Part shown: positions 46,912 through 56,496 of the stretch, one piece after another
Layout of the letters: each line of letters opens with the position of its first letter
Position numbering within the stretch: position 1 is the stretch's first letter
Source of the DNA: Candidatus Uhrbacteria bacterium
GTDB taxonomy: Bacteria > Patescibacteriota > Patescibacteriia > 2-12-FULL-60-25
Direction of reading: 5' to 3'
Length of the DNA stretch: 64,000 nt
Assembly (NCBI GenBank): GCA_020854265.1
Contig: JADZFU010000004.1
Coordinates: 62,001-126,000, forward strand
The notes under the pieces: generated by a model
Told to the model about the DNA's origin: nothing
Databases searched by the model: none
Seen by the model: only the letters and a program-made list of their open reading frames with translations
Program-made: the position numbers and the translations under genes

Positions 46912-48996
46912 ATGCCCCGCGAGTATTCGCTGCAAGATACCCGTAATTTTGGAATCATCGCCCATATTGATGCCGGTAAAACCACGGTTTCCGAACGCGT
47001 GCTTTTTTATACCGGAAAGAAACACAAAATCGGCGAGGTTCATGAGGGTGAAGCCACCATGGACTGGATGGAGCAGGAGCAAGAGCGCGGCATTACCATT
47101 ACGGCTGCTGCCACCACTTGTTTCTGGAAGGGCAAGCGCATGAATTTGATCGATACTCCGGGTCACATCGACTTTACGATCGAAGTCCAGCGCAGTCTGC
47201 GCGTGCTCGACGGAGCCGTGACCGTTTTTGACGGCGTGGCCGGCGTTGAACCGCAGTCCGAAACCGTGTGGCGCCAGGCTGACAAGCACCATGTTCCGCG
47301 TTTGTGTTTTGTAAACAAACTCGACCGCATGGGTGCCGATTTTTACAAGGATGTAAAATCGATCCACGACCGCCTCACCAAGAGCGCTTACCCAATCCAA
47401 TTGCCGATCGGTGCAGAAGCGAATTTCATCGGTATTATTGATTTGCTCCGGATGAAGGCCGAGTTCTATCTCGATGAAATGGGCCAGAAATTTGAAGAAC
47501 GCGATGTTCCGGCGGACATGCTCGACAAGGCCAAAGAGTATCGTGCCAAACTGGTCGAAGCTATTGCCGAAACGGAAGAAGGTTTGATGAACAAGTACCT
47601 CGCCGGCGAAGAGCTTTCGCTCGACGAATTGAAAGCCGCGCTCCGCAAGGCGGTCATTTCCGGACAGATCTATCCGATTCTGTGCGGTTCGGCATTGAAG
47701 AACAAAGGCGTGCAGTTCTTGCTTGATGCAGTTATAGACTATCTCCCGAGCCCTCTCGATATTCCGGCTACCAAGGCTCATGATATCGACGATGAAAACA
47801 AGGCGATCGAAGTCCATGCATCGGATGACGAACCGTTTGCTGCACTGGCTTTCAAGGTCATGTCGGATCCGTTTGTCGGACGCTTGGTATTTTTCCGCGT
47901 CTACTCCGGAAAACTCCAGTCCGGTTCGTATGTTATCAATGCCAAAACCGGAGAACGCGAACGTATCTCGCGTATTGTCCGCATGCATGCCAATGAGCGC
48001 GAAGAAGTACAGGAAGTGTTCGCAGGTGAAATTGCCGCTGCCGTAGGTTTGAAGGCGACATTTACCGGACATACACTGTACGACGAGGCGCGTCCGCTGG
48101 TTCTTGAATCCATCGTTATTCCGGAGCCGGTTATTTCGATCGCAATCGAACCAAAAACCAAGGGCGATCAGGAAAAGATGGGTATGGCTCTCCAGAAGCT
48201 GGCCGAAGAAGATCCTTCGTTCCGTGTCCGTACCGATGAAGAAACGCTCCAGACCATTATCGCAGGTATGGGCGAGCTGCATTTGGAAATCATTGTCGAC
48301 CGCATGCGCCGCGAGTTCAAAGTGGAGGCCAATGTCGGCAAGCCGCAAGTTGCATATCGTGAAGCAATCCGCAGCAAGGTGGAAAATGTCGAAGGAAAAT
48401 ATGTCCGCCAATCGGGTGGCCGCGGTCAGTATGGCCATGCCGTCATCAACCTTGAGCCGAATGAAAAGGGCAAGGGTTACGAATTCATCGATGAAATCAA
48501 GGGTGGTACGGTTCCGCGCGAATTCATCCAGCCGATCAATAAGGGTATTCAGGAGGCTGTTGCCCGCGGCGTTCTTGCTGGTTACCAGGTAATCGATGTG
48601 AAAGTTACGCTCATCGACGGTTCTTACCACGATGTCGACTCGTCAGAAGCCGCCTTTAAAGTCGCCGGTTCGCTCGCATTCCAAGAGGCCGCCAAAAAAG
48701 CCGGTGTCTACCTGCTTGAGCCGATCATGAAGGTCGAAGTCGTGATGCCTGAACAGTTCATGGGAGACGTCATCGGCGATTTGAACGCCAAGCGCGGACA
48801 GATCCAAGACATGACCGAGCGCTCCGGTGCCCGTGTTGCAAATGCCCTTGTTCCGCTTTCCGAAATGTTCGGTTACTCCACCGATCTGCGTTCCATGACG
48901 CAAGGTCGTGCCAGCTACTCGATGGAGTTCTCGCATTATGGCGAAGTTCCGAACAATGTCGCACAAACCGTGATCGAAGGCCGCGCCAAGAAATAA
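46912..48996 (+). CDS. fusA: Elongation factor G
   Basis: The 694-residue protein has all five EF-G domains: G1 AHIDAGKTT, switch segment [13 protein letters not shown]3 DTPGHIDF, G4 NKLDRMGAD, domain IV ([18 protein letters not shown]) and domain V. It drives translocation. It ends the operon before a strong terminator. Confidence 0.98.
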   Translation: MPREYSLQDTRNFGIIAHIDAGKTTVSERVLFYTGKKHKIGEVHEGEATMDWMEQEQERGITITAAATTCFWKGKRMNLIDTPGHIDFTIEVQRSLRVLDGAVTVFDGVAGVEPQSETVWRQADKHHVPRLCFVNKLDRMGADFYKDVKSIHDRLTKSAYPIQLPIGAEANFIGIIDLLRMKAEFYLDEMGQKFEERDVPADMLDKAKEYRAKLVEAIAETEEGLMNKYLAGEELSLDELKAALRKAVISGQIYPILCGSALKNKGVQFLLDAVIDYLPSPLDIPATKAHDIDDENKAIEVHASDDEPFAALAFKVMSDPFVGRLVFFRVYSGKLQSGSYVINAKTGERERISRIVRMHANEREEVQEVFAGEIAAAVGLKATFTGHTLYDEARPLVLESIVIPEPVISIAIEPKTKGDQEKMGMALQKLAEEDPSFRVRTDEETLQTIIAGMGELHLEIIVDRMRREFKVEANVGKPQVAYREAIRSKVENVEGKYVRQSGGRGQYGHAVINLEPNEKGKGYEFIDEIKGGTVPREFIQPINKGIQEAVARGVLAGYQVIDVKVTLIDGSYHDVDSSEAAFKVAGSLAFQEAAKKAGVYLLEPIMKVEVVMPEQFMGDVIGDLNAKRGQIQDMTERSGARVANALVPLSEMFGYSTDLRSMTQGRASYSMEFSHYGEVPNNVAQTVIEGRAKK

Positions 48997-49003
48997 ACCA
49001 AAG

Positions 49004-49040
49004 AAAAAAACGCTCCGCATCATCGCGGGGCGTTTTTTTT
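49004..49040 (+). terminator. Terminator of the str operon
   Basis: The stem AAAAACGCTCCGC/GCGGGGCGTTTTT with a short loop and a T-run of eight. Confidence 0.85.
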
Positions 49041-49048
49041 GGTATACT
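49040..49048 (+). promoter_or_regulatory. Extended -10 promoter fused to the str terminator
   Basis: TGGTATACT begins on the last T of the terminator; the predicted start lies 1-2 nt before ATG 49057. Confidence 0.6.
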
Positions 49049-49056
49049 GGTGTCGA

Positions 49057-50880
49057 ATGGAAAAAGAAAAACAAAATCAACCTTCACAAACTATCCGTCC
49101 GATTAGCTGGAGCGAGCGGTGGAAAGCGTACCGCGCATTCATCGGTACCATGTGGCGTGCAAATCCTGCATTGGCATTTGTGCGTTTTTTTCTGATTTTC
49201 GTTTCGGCTGTCATGCAGCCGGTGCAGGTGTATGTTTTCTCACTTCTTATCGATGCAATCGGATCTGGTTCCGTGGATCGTGCGCCGATCTTGATTGGAT
49301 TTGCCATCGGATCATTCGTGATCCAGCGCATCTCCAATGACATTGCGCATTCGTGGCTTGATTCATGGTTTGCCCGCGCGGTAACGCTTAAAGCAAGCGA
49401 CGAGATCTATTCCCACATAGCACAAATCCCCCCGGAGACGCTTACCGATCCAGAGGTTCGGCGTGATTTGGATTATGCCCGCGAAGATTTGTGGCGCATC
49501 AACAATTTGCCGATGCATACGGAAGGATTTATCCGCAGCACAATTCAAATCATCGGCGCCGTCACGCTCGGCTTTCTTGCTCCGTGGTGGGTCCTGCTTT
49601 TGGTTTTGGGCATATCGCTTTTGCAGGCTTGGAATGCGCAAGGCGAATCAAAGCGCGATGTCTGGAATGCAACATGGAATACCTATGACGGAAGGCAAAT
49701 CGAGTATGTCCGATATTTGTTTTTACTGGGAGAAGACTTTCGTGAACTCCGTCTTTTGGGCGCGGCCGAACGCGTTCTCGGAAATTTCCGCGCAGCGAGC
49801 AGGAGAGTGATTGCCCGTTTTCGGACCGTCGGACTCAAGAGCGCCTATTCGCGCGGGCTCCTCGCTTTGCTTCAAGGGTTTGCCTATGCGGCTATCGTTG
49901 TGTCGCTTGCTCCGCCCGCTTTTCAAGACGTATCCAAATTAGCGACGTTGTACATCGCACTCAATTTATTTAGCTTGCTTGGCGATTCACTTGATCAGCT
50001 GGCAAAAGCGTTCGGAAATCTTTCGGCGGATTTGTCGATTCTGGCACGCGTGCGCAACCTCTTGAATTTCCCGATCGAAGACAATACAGGCATCTCCATT
50101 CCAAAACAGCCGATCACGATCGAATTCCGAAATGTTTCATTCCGATACCGCGGAGCAAAAAAGAATGCCCTTAGCAATGTCAATCTTCTGATCAAAGAAG
50201 GCGAGCATTTGGCCGTAGTTGGGGAAAACGGCGCGGGGAAGTCCACATTTTTACGTTTGCTTGCCGGACTCGATCGCCCAACGGATGGAACCATCCTTGT
50301 AAATGGAAAACCGCTGAATTCCTATAAGCCCGAAGAGTGGCGGCGCGCATTCCATTTGATGCTGCAGGATGCAAAGTTATTCCAGGATTATCTCGAAGAG
50401 AATCTTCGATATGGCGAGGGTAAACGGAAATGGAAACATGCGGGTTTTCCGCTTGTGAAAAGTTTGAATATCGCCGGAGCGGATATGGTAGTACGCGAAA
50501 TCAAAAATGGGCTGGGCGCATTTATCGGAGATTGGGTTGCGCCGCCTGGCGTGATTCCGGCAAAAGTTTCGGGCGGACAATCCCAGCGTCTAGTCATCAC
50601 GCGGACTTTGATTCATGGTGGACGATTTATCTGTTTTGATGAACCGACTTCTGCGATGGATGCGCTGGCAGAAACAGCCTTTTTTGAACGGCTGCATTCC
50701 TCGCTCAAGGGGAGAGGTATCATTTATATCTCGCATCGGTTTTCTACAGTGCGGCGTGCCACGCGCATCCTTGTTTTCGATGCAGGCCAGCTGATCGAGG
50801 ACGGATCGCATGAAGATTTGTTATTGAATAGCGGACGGTATGCCGAGCTATACCAAGAGCAAGCGCGGTGGTATCAATAA
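49057..50880 (+). CDS. ABC exporter (fused membrane and ATPase domains)
   Basis: The 607-residue half-transporter has six membrane helices (about 20-320) and an ATPase domain with Walker A GENGAGKSTF, signature VSGGQSQRL and Walker B FICFDEPTSAMD. In the switch region the His is present (YISHRFST). Export of peptides, lipids or drugs is possible. The adjacent C39-like peptidase gene 8 bp downstream suggests a peptide exporter whose peptidase is a separate protein. Confidence 0.92.
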   Translation: MEKEKQNQPSQTIRPISWSERWKAYRAFIGTMWRANPALAFVRFFLIFVSAVMQPVQVYVFSLLIDAIGSGSVDRAPILIGFAIGSFVIQRISNDIAHSWLDSWFARAVTLKASDEIYSHIAQIPPETLTDPEVRRDLDYAREDLWRINNLPMHTEGFIRSTIQIIGAVTLGFLAPWWVLLLVLGISLLQAWNAQGESKRDVWNATWNTYDGRQIEYVRYLFLLGEDFRELRLLGAAERVLGNFRAASRRVIARFRTVGLKSAYSRGLLALLQGFAYAAIVVSLAPPAFQDVSKLATLYIALNLFSLLGDSLDQLAKAFGNLSADLSILARVRNLLNFPIEDNTGISIPKQPITIEFRNVSFRYRGAKKNALSNVNLLIKEGEHLAVVGENGAGKSTFLRLLAGLDRPTDGTILVNGKPLNSYKPEEWRRAFHLMLQDAKLFQDYLEENLRYGEGKRKWKHAGFPLVKSLNIAGADMVVREIKNGLGAFIGDWVAPPGVIPAKVSGGQSQRLVITRTLIHGGRFICFDEPTSAMDALAETAFFERLHSSLKGRGIIYISHRFSTVRRATRILVFDAGQLIEDGSHEDLLLNSGRYAELYQEQARWYQ

Positions 50881-50888
50881 ACGAGGTT

Positions 50889-51362
50889 ATGAAAAAACAT
50901 CTACCGATCATGCCGCACAAACAAAGGCCGAGTTATTGCGGTCCGGCATGTTTGAAGATGTTATTTGCCCATCACGGGATTCATGCATCGGAAAAAAAGA
51001 TCGGCTCAATAGCTGGAACCACCTTTGAGCGGGGGACATCGCTTGCCGGGATGAAACAGGCCGCTGAACATTTTGGATTTATTTTCAAACACAAAGATTT
51101 GAGCAGTTTTGCGGATATCAAGCGTCTGCTCGAACAAGGCATCGCGCCCATCGTCGATTGGTTTTTGGAGTCCGAAGGCCATTATTCCGTGGTGGTGGGT
51201 TTGGATGAGAAAAATATTTATCTTCAAGATCCGTATATCGGAAAAAAACGACGTATTGACCGTACGACATTTTACCGAGTGTGGTTTGATTTTCCCGGCG
51301 ATTACATCAAGGATCCTTCAACAATGTATTTGCGCCGCATGATGTATCTTAAGAAAAAATAA
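50889..51362 (+). CDS. C39-like cysteine peptidase next to the ABC exporter
   Basis: GAGG precedes ATG 50889 (157 residues). The C39 pattern is complete: YCGPACLKML with the catalytic Cys, EGHYSVVVG with His, and LQDPYIG with Asp. In bacteriocin exporters this domain is fused to the N-terminus of the ABC protein and trims double-glycine leaders. Here it is encoded directly after the transporter as its own protein. No leader peptide gene is recognised nearby. Confidence 0.8.
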   Translation: MKKHLPIMPHKQRPSYCGPACLKMLFAHHGIHASEKKIGSIAGTTFERGTSLAGMKQAAEHFGFIFKHKDLSSFADIKRLLEQGIAPIVDWFLESEGHYSVVVGLDEKNIYLQDPYIGKKRRIDRTTFYRVWFDFPGDYIKDPSTMYLRRMMYLKKK

Positions 51363-51363
51363 A

Positions 51364-51392
51364 TACCCCCTGCGCTTGAAGCTCAGGGGGTT
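51364..51392. terminator. Terminator between convergent genes
   Basis: The stem ACCCCCTG/CAGGGGGT with an 11-base loop that itself can pair. Confidence 0.7.
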
Positions 51393-51718
51393 CAGGTTTG
51401 CGTTTGCAGCCACGCGATAAGCTGTTCGATCATGGATGGCGTGAAATAGCTCATTCCGATTTTGAGAGGCGCAGAATCCTGCGGCTCATAGAGGAAGTCG
51501 ACCAAGGTCGTCATCCTGCCGACGCGCAGCGCATCTTCGGGCGCAAAGTAGTGCGTGAGGATGTAGCGTTTCTGCTGCGATGTGTCGATCGACAAAAGAA
51601 AACGCTTTAACTCTTCGGCATCGAAACGATAGGTCATTCCGATGCGTACGAAGCCGTCGTCCATCATCACTTCCGCGTTCAGCAAGTCCGGAAAATCGCG
51701 GTCTTTCAAAAGGGGCAT
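51392..51718 (-). CDS. Hypothetical protein, 108 residues
   Basis: No membrane segment, signal or known motif is visible. The protein is mixed alpha/beta with an internal similarity between RIGMTYRFDAEELKRFL and KIGMSYFTPSMIEQLIAW, so it may consist of two copies of a ~45-residue unit. It is convergent with the C39-like gene. Confidence 0.5.
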   Translation of the reverse strand: MPLLKDRDFPDLLNAEVMMDDGFVRIGMTYRFDAEELKRFLLSIDTSQQKRYILTHYFAPEDALRVGRMTTLVDFLYEPQDSAPLKIGMSYFTPSMIEQLIAWLQTQT

Positions 51719-51757
51719 GTTTACAGGTTAAAGCATACAGATTAGGGTTCTGTCCAT

Positions 51758-52075
51758 ATGTCATTCCAGCGAATTTTTGAGACAGCACGGCGTATGGGTT
51801 CGCCGCTCGTTGTGACCGATCCGGCCGGACGCGAGCCGATGGTTGTCATGACGCTTGAAGCTTTTGAGCGGATGGGGGATGGGCTGCCTTCCACAACGCC
51901 CAAAACTACGACTAGTCCAAAAACAACCATGCCGGTTCAAGACGAGGTCCGTGTTGAACCCATGTCGCAGATCAATGAGATGGTAATTGAGGTCATGGGG
52001 GAGCCAGAAAAGGCTGAAGTTAGCGAAATTTCAATGGAGGAACGGTTCTTCCTTGAACCAGAAGAAAACGGCTAA
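51758..52075 (+). CDS. Phd/YefM-antitoxin-like N-terminal segment protein
   Basis: The 105-residue protein begins FQRIFETARRMGSPLVVTD and PMVVMTLEAFERM, like the beta-strand/helix core of prevent-host-death antitoxins, then a Thr/Pro linker and an acidic tail. No toxin gene is adjacent. Similar solitary proteins occur in Patescibacteria; a DNA-binding or regulatory role is only a possibility. Confidence 0.45.
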   Translation: MSFQRIFETARRMGSPLVVTDPAGREPMVVMTLEAFERMGDGLPSTTPKTTTSPKTTMPVQDEVRVEPMSQINEMVIEVMGEPEKAEVSEISMEERFFLEPEENG

Positions 52076-52086
52076 TATCAGCCATA

Positions 52087-52121
52087 AAACCGCGTAAGAG
52101 TTCGCCTCTTGCGCGGTTTTT
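52087..52121 (+). terminator. Terminator upstream of tuf
   Basis: A stem AAACCGCG-x-AAGAG/CTCTT-x-CGCGGTTT with T-run; its right arm contains the -35 of the tuf promoter. Confidence 0.85.
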
Positions 52122-52137
52122 GTGTCTCTGCTAATAT
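52109..52137 (+). promoter_or_regulatory. Promoter of tuf and the S10 operon
   Basis: TTGCGC at 52109-52114, 17-bp spacer and TGC-TAATAT (52129-52137). The leader of ~55 nt contains a small palindrome (CGCTTTTAAAAGCG at 52147-52160). Confidence 0.6.
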
Positions 52138-52199
52138 CATCGCACTCGCTTTTAAAAGCGAACCTTTATTCTCGGCTAAATTTTCTCACTTCAACGCAT

Positions 52200-53390
52200 A
52201 TGGCGGACAAGTTTGAGCGCTCAAAGCCGCACGTCAACATCGGCACCATTGGCCACGTTGACCACGGCAAGACGACCACGACGGCAGCGATCCTTGCCGT
52301 TCTTAGCAAGCACGGCATGAAGGCCCAAACCAAGGGCGTTGATGACCTCGATAAGGCTCCTGAATCCAAATCCCGCGGTATTACGATTGCCACGGCTCAC
52401 ACGGAGTACGAAAGCGACAAGCGCCACTATGCGCACGTCGACTGTCCTGGTCACGCGGACTACATCAAAAACATGATCACGGGTGCCGCCCAGATGGACG
52501 GTGCTATTCTCGTGGTTGCTGCGACGGATGGTCCGATGCCTCAGACCCGCGAGCACATTCTTTTGGCCCGCCAGGTAGGCGTTCCGGCTATCGTTGTTTT
52601 CCTCAACAAAGTCGATCTCGTTGAAGACGCCGAGCTCATTGACCTCGTCGAAGAAGAAGTCCGTGAACTTCTCAAGAAATACGAATTCGACGGTGCTAAC
52701 ACCCCGATTATCCGCGGTTCTGCCCGCGCCGCTTTGGACAATCCGAGCGACGAAGCAGCTGCCAAGCCGATCCTTGACCTCATCAAGGCTTGCGACGAAT
52801 GGATTCCGGAACCGGTTCGCGAAACGGACAAACCGTTCCTCATGCCGGTAGAAGACGTGTTCTCGATCGAAGGTCGCGGAACGGTCGTCACGGGACGTAT
52901 CGAGCGCGGCATGATCAAGATCAACGAAGAAGTTGAAATCGTCGGTCTCGGAGAAACCCGCAAAACGGTGGTCACCGGTATCGAAATGTTCAACAAGCAG
53001 CTCGACGAAGGTTTGGCTGGCGACAATGCCGGTCTTCTCCTCCGCGGTACCAAGAAGGATGAAATCGAGCGCGGTATGGTTCTTGCCAAGCCGGGATCGA
53101 TTACTCCGCACACCGAGTTTGAAGGCGAAGTTTACGCTCTTACCAAGGAAGAAGGCGGACGCCACAAGCCGTTCGTCACGGGCTACAAACCGCAGTTCTA
53201 CATCCGTACAACGGACGTGACCGGTGAAGTAGTGCTTCCGGCCGACGTGGCCATGGTTCAGCCGGGCGACACCGTGAAAGTCACGGTTAAGCTCATCACC
53301 CCGGTTGCTATCGAAGACAAGATGCGTTTCGCCATTCGCGAAGGCGGCAAGACCGTCGGAGCCGGTGTCGTTACCAAGATCATCAAATAA
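52200..53390 (+). CDS. tuf: Elongation factor Tu
   Basis: The start at 52200 ([15 protein letters not shown]) gives 396 residues, the usual length. G1 GHVDHGKTT, switch [17 protein letters not shown]3 DCPGHADY and G4 NKVDLVED are all present. It delivers aminoacyl-tRNA. It is separated from fusA by 3.2 kb, unlike the classic str operon, and leads into rpsJ. Confidence 0.98.
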   Translation: MADKFERSKPHVNIGTIGHVDHGKTTTTAAILAVLSKHGMKAQTKGVDDLDKAPESKSRGITIATAHTEYESDKRHYAHVDCPGHADYIKNMITGAAQMDGAILVVAATDGPMPQTREHILLARQVGVPAIVVFLNKVDLVEDAELIDLVEEEVRELLKKYEFDGANTPIIRGSARAALDNPSDEAAAKPILDLIKACDEWIPEPVRETDKPFLMPVEDVFSIEGRGTVVTGRIERGMIKINEEVEIVGLGETRKTVVTGIEMFNKQLDEGLAGDNAGLLLRGTKKDEIERGMVLAKPGSITPHTEFEGEVYALTKEEGGRHKPFVTGYKPQFYIRTTDVTGEVVLPADVAMVQPGDTVKVTVKLITPVAIEDKMRFAIREGGKTVGAGVVTKIIK

Positions 53391-53396
53391 ATTTTA

Positions 53397-53455
53397 CCGA
53401 GAGAGGATTTCCTCCTCTCCGCCGATACTCCGAGCTCTCGGATGATTGGCGGATA
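53397..53455 (+). promoter_or_regulatory. Structured tuf-rpsJ intergenic leader
   Basis: Two hairpins can form: GAGAGGA/TCCTCTC near 53400-53419 and CCGA/TCGG around 53425-53442. An AGGAGG at 53455-53460 follows. It may control rpsJ translation. Confidence 0.35.
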
Positions 53456-53485
53456 GGAGGAATGCATGGTCCTCTCCGACTCCAC

Positions 53486-53839
53486 ATGTCAGACACCAAA
53501 GCCAAGGCCGCTCCTGCAAAGGATGCCGCCTCAAGCACACATCGCGTACGAATCAAGATTCGTGCGTACGACCACAAGATTATCGACCAGGCGACGCGTA
53601 CCATTATCGAAACGGCCGAGCGTTCCGGTGCCAAGGTGGTCGGTCCGGTTCCGCTTCCGACAGAAAAAAAGAAGTGGACGGTGAACCGTTCGACCTTTGT
53701 CCACAAGAATGCCCGCGAACAGTTCGAAATGCGTATTCACAAGCGCATCGTCGATATCCTTGATCCGAATGCCAAGACCATCGACGCTTTGACGTCGCTG
53801 AACTTGCCGGCCGGTGTCGATGTGGAGATCAAAATGTAA
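53486..53839 (+). CDS. rpsJ: 30S ribosomal protein uS10
   Basis: The start at 53486 ([14 protein letters not shown]) gives 117 residues; ATG 53462 in the same frame is closer to AGGAGG but only one base from it. Core: [36 protein letters not shown] and [13 protein letters not shown]. The ~18-residue Ala/Lys-rich N-terminal extension is absent from typical S10. Confidence 0.95.
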   Translation: MSDTKAKAAPAKDAASSTHRVRIKIRAYDHKIIDQATRTIIETAERSGAKVVGPVPLPTEKKKWTVNRSTFVHKNAREQFEMRIHKRIVDILDPNAKTIDALTSLNLPAGVDVEIKM

Positions 53840-53878
53840 AGTTAAAATCAAAACGTTCCGTTTCCCAAGGAGAAAGTT

Positions 53879-53896
53879 GCCCCGACATGTCGGGGC
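53879..53896 (+). other. Hairpin in the rpsJ-rplC gap
   Basis: A perfect 9-bp palindrome GCCCCGACATGTCGGGGC; an AAGGAG precedes it and ACCTCC follows, which could pair with each other. Confidence 0.5.
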
Positions 53897-53942
53897 ATAA
53901 CCTCCCTGCAGCGAAACCGAATCCTGTTTCAAAGCCCGGACC

Positions 53943-53994
53943 AACCGGGGTTTGACGGCGATTTGGATCGCCGCCAGACCCCGGTTTGTTTTTA
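53943..53994 (+). terminator. Terminator- or attenuator-like hairpin inside the S10 operon
   Basis: An outer stem AACCGGGGT/ACCCCGGTT encloses an inner stem CGGCGAT/ATCGCCG and is followed by TTTGTTTTT. It lies 26 bp before rplC, in the middle of the ribosomal operon, so it may act as an attenuator. Confidence 0.65.
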
Positions 53995-54020
53995 TCCATC
54001 TAGCTAGCGACCAATCCGAT

Positions 54021-54623
54021 ATGAAATTCATCATCGGCGAAAAACTCGAGATGTCGCAGGTCTTTGCCCCGGACGGCACGGTCATTCCCGTGACGCTCGT
54101 GAAGGCCGGCCCCTGTGTCGTCACCCAGGTACGTACCACCGAAAAAGATGGAGTCAATGCCATCCAGCTCGGTTTCCGTGAGACTAAAAATCTTACAAAG
54201 CCAGAAGCCGGTCATTTGAAAGATCTTCCGCAACTTAGCGTTCTTCGCGATTTCACCATCGACCAGCCGGTCGAGATGAAACGCGGCGACGCGGTTGATG
54301 CCAGTGTTTTTGCTCCGGGCGATACCGTTTTGGTAGTCGGCCAGTCCAAAGGCAAGGGCTTTCAAGGTGTTGTGAAGCGCCATGGATTCCATGGTCATCC
54401 GACGTCACACGGTCACAAAGACCAGGAACGCATGCCGGGTTCGATCGGAGCCGGTGGTGTCCAGCACGTCATGAAGGGCCGCCGTATGGCCGGCCGCATG
54501 GGAGATGATCGTGTCACGGTCAAGAACTTGAAGGTTGTGGAGGTGCGCGAAGGCGGAATCCTTGCCATCAAAGGCGCGGTTCCGGGCGCACGCCACTCGA
54601 TTCTCGAAATCATTGCCGCCTAA
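54021..54623 (+). CDS. rplC: 50S ribosomal protein uL3
   Basis: The 200-residue protein shows KFIIGEKLEMSQVFAPDG, the GKGFQGVVKRHGF loop that reaches the peptidyl transferase centre, HGHKDQERMPGSIGAGG and AGRMGDDRVTVKNL. It follows a 181-bp structured gap, then rplD one base later. Confidence 0.97.
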   Translation: MKFIIGEKLEMSQVFAPDGTVIPVTLVKAGPCVVTQVRTTEKDGVNAIQLGFRETKNLTKPEAGHLKDLPQLSVLRDFTIDQPVEMKRGDAVDASVFAPGDTVLVVGQSKGKGFQGVVKRHGFHGHPTSHGHKDQERMPGSIGAGGVQHVMKGRRMAGRMGDDRVTVKNLKVVEVREGGILAIKGAVPGARHSILEIIAA

Positions 54624-54624
54624 T

Positions 54625-55251
54625 ATGCCGAAGATTTCTCTGTACAATACAACCGGCAAAGCCGTTGGCGAGATGGAACTCTCCGACGCGATTTTCGGCG
54701 TGAAGCCGAATCCGGCATTGGTCCACGAGGCCGTCATTGCGCAGCGCGCCAATAAGCGTCGCTCGGTTGCGCACACGAAAACCAAGGGTGAAGTATCCGG
54801 TGGCGGTAAAAAGCCATGGAAGCAGAAGGGGACGGGCCGCGCCCGCCAAGGTTCCACGCGTAATCCGCAGTGGATCGGTGGTGGTGTCGCATTTGGTCCG
54901 CGCTCGGAACGCAATTTCAGCGTGAAGTTCAACAAGAAGGCAAAACGCGCCGCCTTGTTCATGGTTCTTTCCGATAAGGTTGCCAATAAGCAGCTGCTCG
55001 CGATCGAATCAATTCCGACGGAAGCGCCGAAAACAAAAACGGTTGCGGAAATGATCAAAAAACTTCCGGTCGGCCGCACGACGCTTATTGTGTCGCCAGC
55101 ATCGAATCCGATGTTGATGCGCATGGTCCGCAATCTGCCGAATGTGAAATTGGTCACGGCCAATAGCGTCAGCATTGAAGACGTACTTGGTTACCGCTCG
55201 GTGGCATTCCTCAAGGATGCTGTCGGTGCATTTGAAAAACTCTACGCTTAA
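54625..55251 (+). CDS. rplD: 50S ribosomal protein uL4
   Basis: The 208-residue protein has GEMELSDAIFGVKPNPALVHEA-type N-terminus (ELSDAIFGV), the loop RRSVAHTKTKGEVSGGGKKP and PWKQKGTGRARQGSTRNPQW, which lines the exit tunnel. Starts one base after the rplC stop with no SD. Confidence 0.97.
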   Translation: MPKISLYNTTGKAVGEMELSDAIFGVKPNPALVHEAVIAQRANKRRSVAHTKTKGEVSGGGKKPWKQKGTGRARQGSTRNPQWIGGGVAFGPRSERNFSVKFNKKAKRAALFMVLSDKVANKQLLAIESIPTEAPKTKTVAEMIKKLPVGRTTLIVSPASNPMLMRMVRNLPNVKLVTANSVSIEDVLGYRSVAFLKDAVGAFEKLYA

Positions 55252-55255
55252 TCCT

Positions 55256-55648
55256 ATGCCGATTCTCGATCGTTTCCGTAAAAAGACCCCGGCAAAGAAA
55301 CCGGCCAAAAAGGCCGAAGCGTCGGAGGTAAAAATCAATGCAGCATCGCCGTCAAAAGGCTCGTCGCTTTCCGCTTCGCTCCTGCGCATGCCGCATGTCA
55401 GCGAAAAAGCCGCACGTCTTGCCGATGCCGGAACCTATGTGTTCCGCGTCCCGATGTCGGCCGAAAAAATCGCCGTCCGCAAGGCCGTCGAATCCCTCTA
55501 TAACGTAAAGGTTGCCAGCGTACGAATCGTGAGCCTTCCGGGCAAGCCGATCCGCCGCGGCAAGCGCGTAACGTTCCGTGCCGATTTGAAAAAAGCGCTG
55601 GTCACCCTCGCCAAGGGCCAGAAGCTGGATCTGTACGAAGGCGTCTAA
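55256..55648 (+). CDS. rplW: 50S ribosomal protein uL23
   Basis: The 130-residue protein has the L23 core MPHVSEKAARLADAGTYVF and NVKVASVRIVSLPGK, preceded by a ~40-residue Lys/Ala/Ser-rich extension (RKKTPAKKPAKKAEA). L23 forms the docking site for trigger factor and SRP at the tunnel exit. Confidence 0.95.
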   Translation: MPILDRFRKKTPAKKPAKKAEASEVKINAASPSKGSSLSASLLRMPHVSEKAARLADAGTYVFRVPMSAEKIAVRKAVESLYNVKVASVRIVSLPGKPIRRGKRVTFRADLKKALVTLAKGQKLDLYEGV

Positions 55649-55652
55649 TCCT

Positions 55653-56492
55653 ATGCCGATCAAGAAAATCCGTCCGATTACAACCGGACAGCGTAATATC
55701 TCGGTGCAGTCCTTCAAGGATGTCACGGCTTCCGAGCCGGAGAAGTCTTTGATTTCCATCCGCAAAACGCATGCGGGACGCACGAATGGAAAAATTACCG
55801 TCCGCCATCAGGGCGGCGGCCACAAGCGCTTCTTGCGCGATGTGGATTTTATCCGCTCGCGTTTCGATATTCCGGCTACGGTGAAGACGATCGAATACGA
55901 TCCGAACCGCGGCGGCCGTATCGCGCTCATCAGCTACCGCGACGGCGTGAAGAGCTATGTGCTCGCGCCAGATGGCCTGAACGTCGGAGATGTCATCGTG
56001 TCATCTAAAACCGAAGCCGAAATCCAGCTTGGCAACCGTCTGCCGCTTGAAAAGATTCCGGTGGGTACCCCGATCCACTCCGTCGAGCTCGTTCCGGGCA
56101 AGGGCGGACAGCTGGGCCGCGGTGCCGGCGCCCGAGTCGAGTTCATGGCCATCGAAGACGATTGGGCCGTGCTCAAACTTCCGTCCGGCGAATCGCGCCG
56201 CGTTCCGAAGTCAGCCATGGCAACGATCGGTACGGTGTCGAATCCAGATTGGCACTTGGTTCGCTGGGGCAAGGCCGGACGCATGCGCCATCGCGGCATT
56301 AAGCCGACGGTACGCGGCAAGGTCATGAACCCGGTTGATCACCCGCATGGTGGTGGTGAAGGTAAGCATCCGATCGGTATGAAGTTCGCCAAGACCAAGT
56401 GGGGCAAGCACGCGCTCGGCGTAAAGACCCGCCGCCGCAAGCTCGGTTCCGACAAGCACATCATCCAGCGCCGTAAGGGCAACAAACTCTAA
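55653..56492 (+). CDS. rplB: 50S ribosomal protein uL2
   Basis: The 279-residue protein shows [43 protein letters not shown] and the conserved [17 protein letters not shown] loop near the peptidyl transferase centre. Four-base gap from rplW, no SD. Confidence 0.98.
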   Translation: MPIKKIRPITTGQRNISVQSFKDVTASEPEKSLISIRKTHAGRTNGKITVRHQGGGHKRFLRDVDFIRSRFDIPATVKTIEYDPNRGGRIALISYRDGVKSYVLAPDGLNVGDVIVSSKTEAEIQLGNRLPLEKIPVGTPIHSVELVPGKGGQLGRGAGARVEFMAIEDDWAVLKLPSGESRRVPKSAMATIGTVSNPDWHLVRWGKAGRMRHRGIKPTVRGKVMNPVDHPHGGGEGKHPIGMKFAKTKWGKHALGVKTRRRKLGSDKHIIQRRKGNKL

Positions 56493-56496
56493 TCTT

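Noticed and set aside
46390-48630. A 746-codon open frame antisense to rpsG and fusA
   Set aside because: It mirrors the codon structure of fusA, has no similarity to known proteins and no start signal; strongly biased genes commonly create such antisense frames.
52221-53165. A 314-codon open frame antisense to tuf
   Set aside because: Same reason: a by-product of EF-Tu codon bias on the opposite strand.
53462-53485. ATG at 53462 as the rpsJ start
   Set aside because: It lies one base from the SD-like AGGAGG, too close for normal initiation; 53486 is preferred but the choice is not certain.
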